Shown here: positions 23,743 through 33,148 of the stretch, one piece after another
Layout: every line of letters begins with the position of its first letter
How positions within the stretch are numbered: position 1 is the first letter of the stretch
Assembly: GCF_000747155.1 (NCBI RefSeq)
Contig: NZ_AVCK01000044.1
Location: 61,940 to 125,939, forward strand
Direction: 5' to 3'
Source: Arenimonas metalli CF5-1
Lineage (GTDB): Bacteria; Pseudomonadota; Gammaproteobacteria; Xanthomonadales; Xanthomonadaceae
Length of the DNA: 64,000 nucleotides
Translations under genes and position numbers: made by a program
The notes under the pieces: model-generated
What the model was told of the DNA's origin: nothing
What the model saw: only the letters and a program-made list of their open reading frames with translations
Databases searched by the model: none

Positions 23743-24912
23743 CTAGTTGGCCAGGGCCATTTCCACCCGGTCGCCGCCGGCGCGCTTGGCCCGGTACATG
23801 GCCTGGTCGGCGCGCTTGAGCAGGACATCGAGCGCCTCGTCGTCGTCCCGCAGCTGGGCCACGCCGATCGACAGCGGCGCCGGCACTTCCTGGCCCTGGA
23901 AGCGCATGTGGGCGTGGTTGATGCCGTCCCGCAACCGTTCCGCCACCACCCGGGCGCCCTGGAGGTCGGTGCTGGGCAGCAGGGCCACGAACTCGTCGCC
24001 GCCCAGCCGGGCCAGCACGTCCTCGCCGCGCAGCACCAGCCGCGCGCGCTCGGCCAGGTGCCGCAACAGGTGGTCGCCGGCCTGGTGGCCCAGGCTGTCG
24101 TTGACCATCTTGAACTGGTCCATGTCCATCAGCAGCAGCGACAGCGGACGGCCGTGGCGTCGGGACTCGGCGATCAGGCGCGCGCCCTGCTCGGTCAGGC
24201 CGTTGCGGGCCAGCACGCCGGTGAGTGCGTCCACGGTGGCCAGCTTGCGCAGGTCATCGTAGGCGCGCTCGGTGTGCATCAGGATGAAGCCCAGGCTCAG
24301 GAACATCACACCAACGCAGGCGTAGACGAACACCACCAGGTCGCTGGTGCTGGCGTCGAGCAGGCTGCCGGTGGCGCGCGGCGCCAGGACGTGCTCACCG
24401 AAGCGCCAGGCGGCCACCAGCACGCCGAGCGCGGCGAAGGCGCCGGTGAGCCGGGCGGCGGTGAAGCCACCCTGCACGATCGCCGGCCGCAGGGCCCAGG
24501 CAATGGCGCCAAGCAGGGTCATGGCGCAGGCCGAATTCACCAAGACCCGCGCGCTGTAGTTCGGCCAGTACGCGCTGAACAACACCAGCAGCGACACCGC
24601 CATCCACACGGCGCCCCACCAGAGGAGGCGCCGCTCGGGCAGCCCCTGGAAGCCGCGTACGGCCCGGCACATCTCGGCGAACCCGAGCAGCAGCAGGCCG
24701 TTGCCGAGAGCGATGGAGACCACGTCAGGCAATTCGCCGCGGCCGGCCAGCAGGGCCCAGGCCGCGGGATGCAGCAGCAGGCCGACGCTCCAGAGCCTGA
24801 GGTGGCGGCGGCGCTCGTCCGGGAAGCCCCGGCCGGCCTGGGTCAGCAACAGCACGGTCAGGGCGCTGAGCAGCACCCCGACCAGCATCACCGATCGAAC
24901 ATCCAGGCCCAT
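23743..24912 (-). CDS. membrane-bound GGDEF diguanylate cyclase
   Basis: A 389-residue enzyme making c-di-GMP from two GTP. The N-terminal half (residues about 5-205) has six to seven membrane segments; the C-terminal half is a GGDEF domain with RLGGDEFVALLPS intact. ATG 24912 is chosen because GGAGG stands just upstream; the frame is open to 24942. The overall plan is the same as the cyclase at 29569, so the two look like paralogs. The sensed signal is unknown. Confidence 0.88.
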   Translation of the reverse strand: MGLDVRSVMLVGVLLSALTVLLLTQAGRGFPDERRRHLRLWSVGLLLHPAAWALLAGRGELPDVVSIALGNGLLLLGFAEMCRAVRGFQGLPERRLLWWGAVWMAVSLLVLFSAYWPNYSARVLVNSACAMTLLGAIAWALRPAIVQGGFTAARLTGAFAALGVLVAAWRFGEHVLAPRATGSLLDASTSDLVVFVYACVGVMFLSLGFILMHTERAYDDLRKLATVDALTGVLARNGLTEQGARLIAESRRHGRPLSLLLMDMDQFKMVNDSLGHQAGDHLLRHLAERARLVLRGEDVLARLGGDEFVALLPSTDLQGARVVAERLRDGINHAHMRFQGQEVPAPLSIGVAQLRDDDEALDVLLKRADQAMYRAKRAGGDRVEMALAN

Positions 24913-24978
24913 CCCCGCCTCCTCCAACCCCATCGCCGCCACAGTAACCTAACGCGGTTTGCCCGGCCGGAACCGTGA

Positions 24979-25009
24979 TTGACACCCGGTTCACCGTTCA
25001 TGCCAGACT
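24979..25009 (+). promoter_or_regulatory. possible terC promoter
   Basis: TTGACA at 24979-24984 is a consensus -35. The best -10 candidate is CAGACT at 25004-25009, with 19-base spacing, which is weak. It lies just before the riboswitch, as expected. Confidence 0.35.
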
Positions 25010-25011
25010 CT

Positions 25012-25144
25012 GCCCCGTAGAAGGGGAGTAGCTCCCGCTGCCGATATCGTCATCACGGGCCCGGACCCTCGTCCAAAGCCCCGGTACGGCAGGCAGGCCC
25101 GACGGGCCTGCGAGCGAGACCTTCGCCCGCCAGCGGCGAAGGTC
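25012..25144 (+). ncRNA. yybP-ykoY-type manganese riboswitch
   Basis: The leader contains the conserved yybP-ykoY elements in order: GGGGAGTAG at 25023-25031, CGTCATCACGG at 25048-25058, a GCAGGCCCGACGGGCCTGC stem-loop near 25093-25111, and GAGCGAGACCTTCGCC at 25112-25127. This class senses Mn2+. The aptamer's 3' strand GACCTTCGCC (25118-25127) can instead pair perfectly with GGCGAAGGTC (25135-25144), which provides an alternative fold and thus an expression platform. It stands directly upstream of terC, a known partner of this class. Confidence 0.85.
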
Positions 25145-25204
25145 GTCCCGTCCCGGGATGGCGCGCACGCCAACGGTCGAGGCAGCTCGACACCGGAGAA
25201 TCGC

Positions 25205-26167
25205 TTGGAAACCATCGCCACCCCCCTGATGTGGGTCGTCTTCACGGCCTTCGTGCTCGCCGCGCTGGCGGTCGACCTGCTGGTGCTGCGCCAGAACGGC
25301 CCGCACAAGGTCTCGACCCGCGAAGCCCTGCTGTGGTCCGCGGCCTGGATCGCCCTCGCCCTGGTCTTCAATGCCGGGCTGTGGTGGTACCTGCAGGGCC
25401 GCCTGCCCGGGCCCGAGGCCGACCGGATCGCGCTGGAGTTCCTGACCGGCTACCTGGTCGAGAAGGCGCTGGCGGTCGACAACATCTTCGTGTTCCTGAT
25501 GCTGTTCACCTACTTCGGCGTGCCGGCCAAGTCGCAGCAGCGGGTGCTGATCCTGGGCGTGCTGGGCGCGATCATCCTGCGCGGCATCCTGATCTTCGTG
25601 GGCGCGGCGCTGATCGCCAAGTTCCACTGGGTGCTGTACATCTTCGGCGCCTTCCTGCTGTTCACCGGCATCAAGATGTTCTGGGCGGTGGGCCAGGAAC
25701 CGGACATGGACAAGAACCCGATCCTGCGCTGGATCACCGGCCACCTGCCGCTGATCCGCCGCTACCACGGCGAGGCGCTGTGGATCGGCGAGGGCCGGCG
25801 CCGCAAGTACACGCCGCTGTTCGTGGTGCTGGTCATGATCGCCATCACCGACGTGATCTTCGCGGTGGATTCGATCCCGGCCATCTTCGCGATCACGCTC
25901 GATCCCTTCATCGTGCTGACCTCGAACGTGTTCGCGGTGCTGGGCCTGCGCGCGCTGTACTTCCTGCTGGCCGACATGGCCGACCGCTTCCACCTGCTGG
26001 CCTACGGCCTGGCCCTGGTGCTGGTGTTCATCGGCACGAAGATGCTGATCATCGACATCTTCAAGATCCCGGTGGCGGTGTCGCTGGGCGTGGTCGGCGC
26101 GACGCTGGTGACGGCGATGGTGCTGAGCCTGGTCATCAAGCCCAAGGGCGAGGCCGGCGCCGCCTGA
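25205..26167 (+). CDS. TerC/Alx-family membrane protein
   Basis: A 320-residue protein with about nine membrane segments. The conserved acidic intramembrane motifs are seen as VEKALAVDNIFVF near residue 88 and IFAVDSIPAIFAI near residue 220. Family members are linked to Mn2+ export and to loading of exported metalloenzymes. Translation starts at TTG 25205 behind GGAG; the N-terminus METIATPLMW matches the family. The upstream riboswitch supports a role in manganese homeostasis. Confidence 0.9.
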   Translation: METIATPLMWVVFTAFVLAALAVDLLVLRQNGPHKVSTREALLWSAAWIALALVFNAGLWWYLQGRLPGPEADRIALEFLTGYLVEKALAVDNIFVFLMLFTYFGVPAKSQQRVLILGVLGAIILRGILIFVGAALIAKFHWVLYIFGAFLLFTGIKMFWAVGQEPDMDKNPILRWITGHLPLIRRYHGEALWIGEGRRRKYTPLFVVLVMIAITDVIFAVDSIPAIFAITLDPFIVLTSNVFAVLGLRALYFLLADMADRFHLLAYGLALVLVFIGTKMLIIDIFKIPVAVSLGVVGATLVTAMVLSLVIKPKGEAGAA

Positions 26168-26210
26168 GGCCGGGCTTGCCCCGGCCGGCGGCGGCCCCCA
26201 CCTAGTGCCG

Positions 26211-26990
26211 ATGGACGAACTAGCCCGGGACCACGCCGCCGCGGTCCGACACCGCTTCCGCCGCGCGCTGCTGGCCAGCATGGCCTTCGTGGCGGCGCTC
26301 GGCGCGATCTTCTTCGCAGGCCCCTGGCTGGGCGACCTGCGGCCGTTCACGCTGTCGCCGCAGTCGCCCACCGGCCTGCTCGGCGTGCTGACCGCACCGC
26401 TGCTGCACGGCTCGGCCGGGCACTGGCTGGCCAACGGCTCGGCCCTGCTGATCCTCGGCACCCTGGTGGGCACCGTGTACCCGCGCGCCGGCCTGCGGGC
26501 GCTGCCGGTGATCTGGCTGCTGTCCGGGTTGGGCACCTGGGTGATCGGGCAGGCGCCGTCCTTCCACCTCGGCGCCAGCGGCCTCACGCACGGGCTGGGC
26601 TTCCTGCTGTTCACGCTGGGCGTGCTGCGCCGGGACAAGGCGGCGATCGCGGCCGGCTTCATCGCCTTCTTCTTCTTCGGCGGCATGCTGCTGACGGTGC
26701 TGCCGCGCGAGGCCGGCATCTCCTGGGAGTACCACCTGTGCGGCGCCATCGCCGGCGTGCTGGCGGCCTTCGTCTGGCGCCGGGCCGACCCGCAGCCGCC
26801 GCGGCCGCGCTACAGCTGGGAGGACGAAGCGGAGGAGCCGGCGCCGGATCCCGAGCTCGAACTGCCTTCGCCCGGCGAGGTGCCGGTGCTGTGGCAGCGC
26901 CCGGCCGAGCCCACCGGCGTGGTGCTGCCGTTCCGGCCGCGCGGCGAACCGGAGCGTGATCCAGCCGACGATCCGCGAAGCCACCCCTAG
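26211..26990 (+). CDS. rhomboid-family intramembrane serine protease
   Basis: A 259-residue protein with six predicted membrane helices. The catalytic serine is Ser123 in LGASGLTHG and the catalytic histidine is His175 in WEYHLCGAIAG; HWLANGSAL (residues 71-79) gives the conserved His/Asn pair. The C-terminal 60 residues are an acidic, proline-rich tail. ATG 26211 is used; GTG 26205 is also possible, and neither has a strong ribosome site. Confidence 0.85.
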   Translation: MDELARDHAAAVRHRFRRALLASMAFVAALGAIFFAGPWLGDLRPFTLSPQSPTGLLGVLTAPLLHGSAGHWLANGSALLILGTLVGTVYPRAGLRALPVIWLLSGLGTWVIGQAPSFHLGASGLTHGLGFLLFTLGVLRRDKAAIAAGFIAFFFFGGMLLTVLPREAGISWEYHLCGAIAGVLAAFVWRRADPQPPRPRYSWEDEAEEPAPDPELELPSPGEVPVLWQRPAEPTGVVLPFRPRGEPERDPADDPRSHP

Positions 26991-27040
26991 CGCGCCGCCA
27001 CGGCCGGGGCGCAGACTGGCGCATCCTCGGGGAAGTCGAC

Positions 27041-29560
27041 ATGTCCGGTCCGGTGTTGTCTGGTATCGCTGGTGTCGCCGGTATCCCGGAGGCCGCGGGC
27101 CCCGACGCCTCCCGCTTGGCCGAGTGGTTCCGCGGCGCGACCCACAGCGCGCTCAACGCCATCTACATCCTCGAGCCGCTGCGCGCCGAAGACGGCGCGA
27201 TCGCTGATTTCCGCTGCCTGTTCGCCAATCCGCTGGGCGCCGAGCTGCTTCGGCTCGGCGGCCATGACCTGGCCGGCCTGACGCTGCGCCAGGCGGTGCC
27301 GCCCAGCCGCGTCGAGATCGTGCTGCAGCAGTGCCGCGACGTGATGGCCAGCGGCAAGCCGCTGGTCGAGGAGTTCGAGGTCGCCGAGCACCCGCCGGAG
27401 ATGCGCTGGCTGCGGCACCAGATCGTGCCGATCCAGGACGGCGTGGTCGTCACCAGCGAGAACATCTCGGCGCGCAAGCAGGCCGAGCTCGACCTGGCCC
27501 GGCGCGAGGAGTGGTTCCGTGCGGCGGCGGAAGGCAACCTCAATGCGCTGTTCATCAACGAGGCCGTGTTCGACGATTCCGGCGACGTGGTCGACTTCGT
27601 GTTCGCGCACGTCAACGAGCAGGGCGGCCGGCTGGTGGGCATGGACCCGGCCGACATGATCGGGCGCAGCATCTGCGAACTGTTCCCGGTCAACCGCACC
27701 CACGGCTACTTCGAGCACTACCGCGAGCTGTTCCTGCAGAAGCGGTCGGTGGTGGACGAGTTCCCGATCCAGTCGCCCACGCTCAAGGCCAAGTGGCTGC
27801 GCCAGATCGCGGTGCCCTGGTCGCGCGGCGTGGCGCTGAGCGCCGAGGACATCACCGCCGAGATCGAGCGCAAGCAGGCGCTGGAATCACGGCAGCGGAT
27901 GCTGGCGGCCTTCCTCGAGCAGATCCCCGGGCCGGCCTGGATCGCCGACGACCAGGGCGTCGCGCGCCTGTACAACCGGCGCTACGTGGCGCTGGGCGGC
28001 GACCGGGTGGCCGCCAGCGGCGAGCCGGTGTCGCTGGATGCCCTGTTCGGGGCGCTGCAGGGCTCGATGTACCGGCTGCACAACGCCGAACTCATTTCTA
28101 CCGGGCAGGCGACGCGCAGCCTCGAGACCGGCCCGCTCGCCGAAGGCGGCACCGCGCAGTACGACGTCTACCGTTTTCCCATCGATGCCGACCACGAGCG
28201 CCTCGCGGGCGGCTTCGCGCTCGACGTCACCGACCGGCGCCGCGCCGAGGAGCGCGCCGAGTTCCTGGGCAGCCACGACGCCGCGACCGGGCTGCTCAAC
28301 CGCGAGGGCTTCGTGCGGCGGCTTGCCGAACGGCTGGGGGCGCCGGGTGCGCGGCCGCTGGTGGCGCGCATTTCCCTGCGCGAGGCCGAAGCGCTGCGCG
28401 AAGTGCTCGGCTCGCGTTTCGTGGACCGGCTGGTGCAGGCCTACGCCGAGCGCATGGCCGGCGCGCTGGTGCGGCACGGCGTCGAGGTGGGCCGCGATGG
28501 CCCGGACCAGATGCTGCTGGCGCTGGACGAGGCCGGGGTCGCCGCGGCCTCGCTGCTGGCGGCGTGGCCGGCGCTGTCGCGGGAAATCGCACTCGATGAC
28601 CAGCGCTACAGCCTCAACCCGCGCCTGGGTTACGTGCTCGCCGATCCCGCCGGCACCACGACCACCGCCGAAGACCTGCTGCACGCCTGCGACCTGGCGC
28701 ACGGCGAGGCGGTGTCGCGCCAGACCACCGCCGCGATCGCCTACGCGCCCGAGATGGCCGACCGCCTGCAGCGGCGCGTGGAGATCCAGCGCGAGCTGGG
28801 CAATGCCGTCGCCGGCGACGAACTGACCTTGGTGCTGCAGCCCGTGTTCTCCGACGAGGCCGCCGGTGCCGTGGCCGGCGTCGAGGCGCTGGTGCGCTGG
28901 CACAGCCCGAGCCTGGGTGCGGTGAGCCCCGGCGAGTTCATCCCGATCGCCGAGGAATCCAGCGCCATCGTCGCGCTCGGCGAATGGGTGCTCGAGCACA
29001 CCTGCCGCGAACTGCGCCAGCTGGATGCCGATGGCGGCGGCCCGCCGCTCTATGCCGCCGTCAACGTCGCCGAGGCCCAGCTCGCGCGCTCCGATTTCGC
29101 CGAGTCCATCGCCAGCCTGCTGCACCGCCACGGCCTGGCGCCGGACCGGCTGGAGCTCGAGATCACCGAACGCACGCTGATGGCCGATACCCAGGTGCAC
29201 CAGGCCAACCTGCAGGCCCTGCGCGAGCTGGGCGTGCGGCTGTCGGTGGACGACTTCGGCACCGGCTATTCCAGCCTGTCCTACCTGCTGCGCTTCGCGG
29301 TGGACAAGATCAAGATCGACCGCAGCTTCGTCGCCGGGCTGGGCCAGCAGGGCAGCCACGACGCGCTGGTGCAGGCCCTGGTCGCGCTGGCCGCTTCGCT
29401 GCGCCTGCACTGCGTGGCCGAAGGCGTGGAAACCGAGGACCAGCTCGCGCGGCTGCGTGCGCTGGGCTGCGCGCAGTTCCAGGGCTACCTGCTGGCGCGG
29501 CCGATGGCGCCCGCGGCGCTGCGCGACTGGCTGGCCTCGCGCCGGGCCGCGGCGCGTTAG
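27041..29560 (+). CDS. PAS-degenerate GGDEF-EAL c-di-GMP phosphodiesterase
   Basis: The 839-residue protein has three PAS-like sensor domains (about 25-145, 150-280 and 285-400), a GGDEF-like domain (405-570) and an EAL domain (580-830). The GGDEF signature reads GPDQM (487-491), so cyclase activity should be lost. The EAL domain looks active: VEALVRW (Glu615), ELEITERTL, DDFGTGYSSLSYL, KIKIDRSF and EGVETEDQ. There is no membrane segment. It likely breaks down c-di-GMP in response to a cytoplasmic cue. The cyclase gene at 29569 starts 8 bases later, so opposing activities are co-transcribed. Confidence 0.88.
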   Translation: MSGPVLSGIAGVAGIPEAAGPDASRLAEWFRGATHSALNAIYILEPLRAEDGAIADFRCLFANPLGAELLRLGGHDLAGLTLRQAVPPSRVEIVLQQCRDVMASGKPLVEEFEVAEHPPEMRWLRHQIVPIQDGVVVTSENISARKQAELDLARREEWFRAAAEGNLNALFINEAVFDDSGDVVDFVFAHVNEQGGRLVGMDPADMIGRSICELFPVNRTHGYFEHYRELFLQKRSVVDEFPIQSPTLKAKWLRQIAVPWSRGVALSAEDITAEIERKQALESRQRMLAAFLEQIPGPAWIADDQGVARLYNRRYVALGGDRVAASGEPVSLDALFGALQGSMYRLHNAELISTGQATRSLETGPLAEGGTAQYDVYRFPIDADHERLAGGFALDVTDRRRAEERAEFLGSHDAATGLLNREGFVRRLAERLGAPGARPLVARISLREAEALREVLGSRFVDRLVQAYAERMAGALVRHGVEVGRDGPDQMLLALDEAGVAAASLLAAWPALSREIALDDQRYSLNPRLGYVLADPAGTTTTAEDLLHACDLAHGEAVSRQTTAAIAYAPEMADRLQRRVEIQRELGNAVAGDELTLVLQPVFSDEAAGAVAGVEALVRWHSPSLGAVSPGEFIPIAEESSAIVALGEWVLEHTCRELRQLDADGGGPPLYAAVNVAEAQLARSDFAESIASLLHRHGLAPDRLELEITERTLMADTQVHQANLQALRELGVRLSVDDFGTGYSSLSYLLRFAVDKIKIDRSFVAGLGQQGSHDALVQALVALAASLRLHCVAEGVETEDQLARLRALGCAQFQGYLLARPMAPAALRDWLASRRAAAR

Positions 29561-29568
29561 CCCCCGTC

Positions 29569-30771
29569 ATGGGGACCTCCTGGCTGTTCGACATCCGCTC
29601 GGCGCTGCTGGTCGGCGCGCTGCTGACGCTGATGATCGGCATGGTGCTGCTGGTGGTCGGGCGCTCGCTGGCGGCCGAGTACCGGCCGAGCCTGTTCCAC
29701 TGGGTCGCGGCGACGCTGCTGCAGCCGGCGGGCTTCGTGATGCTGAGCCTGCGCGACCAGCTCGATCCCTGGATCAGCACGGTGCTGGCCAATGCCTGCA
29801 TCGCGCTCGCGTTCGCGGCGTATGCGCGCGCGGTGCGGTTGTTCTACCGGGCGCCATCCACGCGCTGGCTGCTGTCGGCGCTGGTGCTGCTGTCGGTAAT
29901 GATCTCGGTGTACTGGGGCGTGGTGGCGCCGGACCTGACGCTGCGGCTGATCGCGATCTCGCTGACGCTGGGCGGCCTGCTCGGCTACAGCGCCTGGACC
30001 GTGTTCCGGCACGCCGAGCGACGCGGCCCGATCCGCCTGGTCACAGGCGGCGTGTTCGCGCTGGCGGCCGGCATCATGTTCTATCGCGCCGGGGCGCTGG
30101 TGATCGACCCGGGCCTGGTCACCGGCGTGTTCCAGATCACCCACGTGCAGCTGCTGACCTACGCGGTGGGCAGCGTGCTGCCCGTCATCGCGACCGTGGG
30201 TTTCCTGCTCATGTGCACCGAACGCAGCCAGCGCGAGCTCGAGCGCGCGGCGCGGGTGGACTACCTCACCGACTGCTACAACCGGCGCGCGATCGAGGAG
30301 CAGGGCGCGCGCGCGATGGCCGCGGCGCGGCGGCACGGCATGCCGCTGGCGGTGCTGGTGATCGACATCGACCACTTCAAGCGGATCAACGACGAGCTCG
30401 GGCATGCCGCCGGCGACCAGGCGCTGGTGCAGTCGGTGGCGCGCATCCGGGCCGAGATGCGGACCGAGGACGTGCTGGGCCGGCTGGGCGGCGAGGAGTT
30501 CATCGTGCTGATGCCCAATACCGACAGCGCCAGCGCGGTGAGCGCCGGCGAGCGCATCCGGCTCGGGTTCGCGTCGCGGCCGCTGCAGCTGGCCGAGGGC
30601 CGGCGCGCGGCCACGCTGTCGATCGGCGTGGCGATGCTGGCGCCGATGGACCGGCACTTCTCGCAGCTGCTGCAGCGGGCCGACCGCGCCATGTACGCGG
30701 CCAAGAACGCCGGCCGCAACTTGGTGATGGCCGACGCGATGAGCGGCTGGGAGCCCGGTCCGCCGCGCTAG
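29569..30771 (+). CDS. membrane-bound GGEEF diguanylate cyclase
   Basis: A 400-residue protein with six to seven N-terminal membrane segments (residues about 8-225) and a C-terminal cyclase domain with an intact RLGGEEFIVLMP motif and DIDHFKRINDELGH. It follows the phosphodiesterase gene by 8 bases, implying joint expression. Layout and N-terminal sequence resemble the cyclase at 23743-24912. Confidence 0.9.
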   Translation: MGTSWLFDIRSALLVGALLTLMIGMVLLVVGRSLAAEYRPSLFHWVAATLLQPAGFVMLSLRDQLDPWISTVLANACIALAFAAYARAVRLFYRAPSTRWLLSALVLLSVMISVYWGVVAPDLTLRLIAISLTLGGLLGYSAWTVFRHAERRGPIRLVTGGVFALAAGIMFYRAGALVIDPGLVTGVFQITHVQLLTYAVGSVLPVIATVGFLLMCTERSQRELERAARVDYLTDCYNRRAIEEQGARAMAAARRHGMPLAVLVIDIDHFKRINDELGHAAGDQALVQSVARIRAEMRTEDVLGRLGGEEFIVLMPNTDSASAVSAGERIRLGFASRPLQLAEGRRAATLSIGVAMLAPMDRHFSQLLQRADRAMYAAKNAGRNLVMADAMSGWEPGPPR

Positions 30772-31397
30772 CCGGGGCCGAGCTGGCGGTCGTGCCGGCG
30801 GCCGAGCAGCAGCAATGCCAGGATCGCGCCGCACAGGGCCAGGAACATGTCCCACTGCGTATCCCAGACGTCGCCCTGGGTGGCCAGGAAGGCATCGGCC
30901 TCGCCGCCCCACACCAGCGCCGCCCACCACTCGATCAGCTCGAAGAAGGCGCTGAACGACAGCGCCGCGGCGACCACGAGGTAGTTCAGCCACGGGCCGC
31001 GAAGCAGGGGCGTGCGCCGCAGCAGCAGTTCGCGCGCGAGGATGGCCGGGACGAAGCCCTGGAAGAAATGGCCGACGCGGTCGTAGTGGTTGCGCGAGAG
31101 GTCGAAGGCGTCCTTTGCCCACAGCCCGAGCGGCGTCTCGGCATAGGTGTGGGCGCCGCCGTAGATCAGCACCAGGGCGTGCGCGGCCAGCAGCCAGGCC
31201 AGCAGGCGCGTCAGCGGGAAGCGGCCCCAGGCCAGCGCGACCAGCGGCAGGCCGATGACCACCCAGATCACCTCCAGCACCCAGGTCAGGCGGTCCTGCG
31301 GGGCGATGCCCGACCAGGCCAGCGCGCCTAGCACGATGGCGACGATCAGCCAGCCTTCGCCCCGTCCCGGGGCCTGGATGGTTCCGGTTCCCGCCAT
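30768..31397 (-). CDS. DUF2238 (YjdF-like) membrane protein
   Basis: A 209-residue membrane protein with about six hydrophobic segments. Family-typical sequence is IYGGAHTYAETPLGLW, RNHYDRVGHFFQGFVPA and FELIEWWAALVWG. The function of this family is not established. Its stop overlaps that of the plus-strand cyclase by four bases, tail to tail. Confidence 0.82.
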   Translation of the reverse strand: MAGTGTIQAPGRGEGWLIVAIVLGALAWSGIAPQDRLTWVLEVIWVVIGLPLVALAWGRFPLTRLLAWLLAAHALVLIYGGAHTYAETPLGLWAKDAFDLSRNHYDRVGHFFQGFVPAILARELLLRRTPLLRGPWLNYLVVAAALSFSAFFELIEWWAALVWGGEADAFLATQGDVWDTQWDMFLALCGAILALLLLGRRHDRQLGPG

Positions 31398-31483
31398 GCG
31401 CCTGCTCCCGTTGTCGACACGGCCATCATTCCACGGCGGCGCCGGCGGTGTTAGCGTCGGCCGTCCTTCCTGGAGCCCGACCC

Positions 31484-33148
31484 ATGCGCCTCACGCTTGC
31501 CCCGCTCGCCCTCTGCCTGCTCGTCGCCTGTTCGGGCGCGCCCGAAACGCCGCCCACCGCGGTCGCGCCGGCGCCGGCGCCTTCGACCGAGGACGGCGCG
31601 CGCCGCATCGAGGCCGACGTCGCCTTCCTGGCCGATGACCTGCTCGAGGGCCGCGCGGCCGGCACCCGCGGCTACGACCTGGCCGCGCGCTACGTGGCCA
31701 GCCGCTACCGGGCGATCGGCCTGGCGCCGGCCGGCGACGACGGCAGCTACTTCCAGAAGGTGCCGCTGCTCGAGGCGCGGCGCGTGCGCGAAGGCGCGGC
31801 CTTCACCGTGCAGCGCGACGACGGCGACCTGAGCTTCGCGTTCCAGGACGATTTCCTGCCGGGCCTCAACTTCAACGCCAGCAGCCACGTGGTGAACGCG
31901 CCGCTGGTCTTCGTCGGCCAGGCGGTGCATGCGCCGGAGCTGGACCACGACGACTTCGAAGGCGTGGACCTGCGCGGCAAGGTGGCGGTGTATTTCTCCG
32001 GCGCGCCGTCGACCTTCGGCAACACCCAGCGCGCTTACCATTCCTCGGGCCTGCGCAAGATGAGCCAGCTGGCCGAGCGCGGCGCGGTCGGTGCGATCGG
32101 CCTCGGCAACCCGGTGGACGAGGCCAAGTACCCGTGGGCGCGCGGCGCCCGCAACTGGCAGATGCCGGGCATGCGCCTGGTGGACGCCGAGGGCCAGCCG
32201 GTGGATGCCTGGCCGGAGCTCAAGGCCACGGCCAGCCTCGGCGTCGAGGGTGCCCGCAAGCTGCTGGCCGGTGCGCCGATGCCGGTGGACGAGATCTTCG
32301 AGCGGCGCGAGAAGGGCACGCTGGAATCCTTCGACCTGCCGGGCCGGGTAACGCTGGCCGGCGCCACCGAACTCAAGCGCGTCGACAGCGTGAACGTGGT
32401 CGCGAAGATCGAAGGCTCCGACCCCGTGCTGGCCGGCGAGCACATCGCCTACAGCGCGCACCTGGACCACATCGGCATCGGCGCCGAGGTGGACGGCGAC
32501 GGCATCTACAACGGCGCCTTCGACAACGCGCTGGGCATCGCGGTGATGCTGCAGGCGGCGACCGAGCTGCAGGCCGACACGACCAAGCCGAAGCGCTCGG
32601 CGCTGTTCGTGGCGGTGACGGCGGAGGAGCGGGGTCTGCTGGGCGCCGACTACTTCGCGAAGTTCCCGACGGTGCCGCGCGAGTCGCTGGTGGCGAACAT
32701 CAACATGGACATGCCGGTGTTCCTCACCGACGTGACCGACGTGGTGCCGATCGGCGTCGAGCATTCCACGCTCGAGGCCGACGTGCAGGCCGCCGCCGCG
32801 CAGCTGGGCGTGGGCCTGACGGCCGACCCGAAGCCGGAGGAAGTGGTGTTCGTGCGCTCCGACCAGTACGCGTTCGTGCGCCAGGGCATCCCGGCGGTGT
32901 ACCTGGACGCGGGCATCAAGGCGCGCAACCCGGACATCGACGCGCTGGCGCTGTACGAGGACTTCCTCACCGGCCACTACCACCAGCCCAGCGACGAGAC
33001 CGACCTGTCGATCCACTACCCCAGCGCGGCGATGCTGGCGCGCCTGAACGCCGAAATCGGCCGCCGCGTCGGCAACGCCGACACCCGCCCCGCGTGGAAG
33101 GAAGGCGATTTCTTCGGCAAGACCTTCGGGGGCCAGGCGTCGCCGTGA
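31484..33148 (+). CDS. M28-family metallopeptidase lipoprotein
   Basis: A 554-residue exported aminopeptidase-type enzyme. The N-terminus is a lipoprotein signal with lipobox LLVAC. A PA-like insert (about residues 130-270) precedes the zinc peptidase domain, where zinc ligands and catalytic residues appear in order: SAHLDHIG, FDNALG, TAEERGLLG, NMDMP and YHQPSDE. Start ATG 31484 has GGAG upstream; the frame extends to 31448. Likely located in the periplasm, anchored to a membrane, and acting on peptides. Confidence 0.88.
   Translation: MRLTLAPLALCLLVACSGAPETPPTAVAPAPAPSTEDGARRIEADVAFLADDLLEGRAAGTRGYDLAARYVASRYRAIGLAPAGDDGSYFQKVPLLEARRVREGAAFTVQRDDGDLSFAFQDDFLPGLNFNASSHVVNAPLVFVGQAVHAPELDHDDFEGVDLRGKVAVYFSGAPSTFGNTQRAYHSSGLRKMSQLAERGAVGAIGLGNPVDEAKYPWARGARNWQMPGMRLVDAEGQPVDAWPELKATASLGVEGARKLLAGAPMPVDEIFERREKGTLESFDLPGRVTLAGATELKRVDSVNVVAKIEGSDPVLAGEHIAYSAHLDHIGIGAEVDGDGIYNGAFDNALGIAVMLQAATELQADTTKPKRSALFVAVTAEERGLLGADYFAKFPTVPRESLVANINMDMPVFLTDVTDVVPIGVEHSTLEADVQAAAAQLGVGLTADPKPEEVVFVRSDQYAFVRQGIPAVYLDAGIKARNPDIDALALYEDFLTGHYHQPSDETDLSIHYPSAAMLARLNAEIGRRVGNADTRPAWKEGDFFGKTFGGQASP

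Noticed and set aside
21838..24978. Plus-strand open frame of over 1000 codons across the oxidase-family, rlmI and cyclase genes
   Set aside because: It is antisense to three recognisable genes and has the skewed composition of high-GC shadows.
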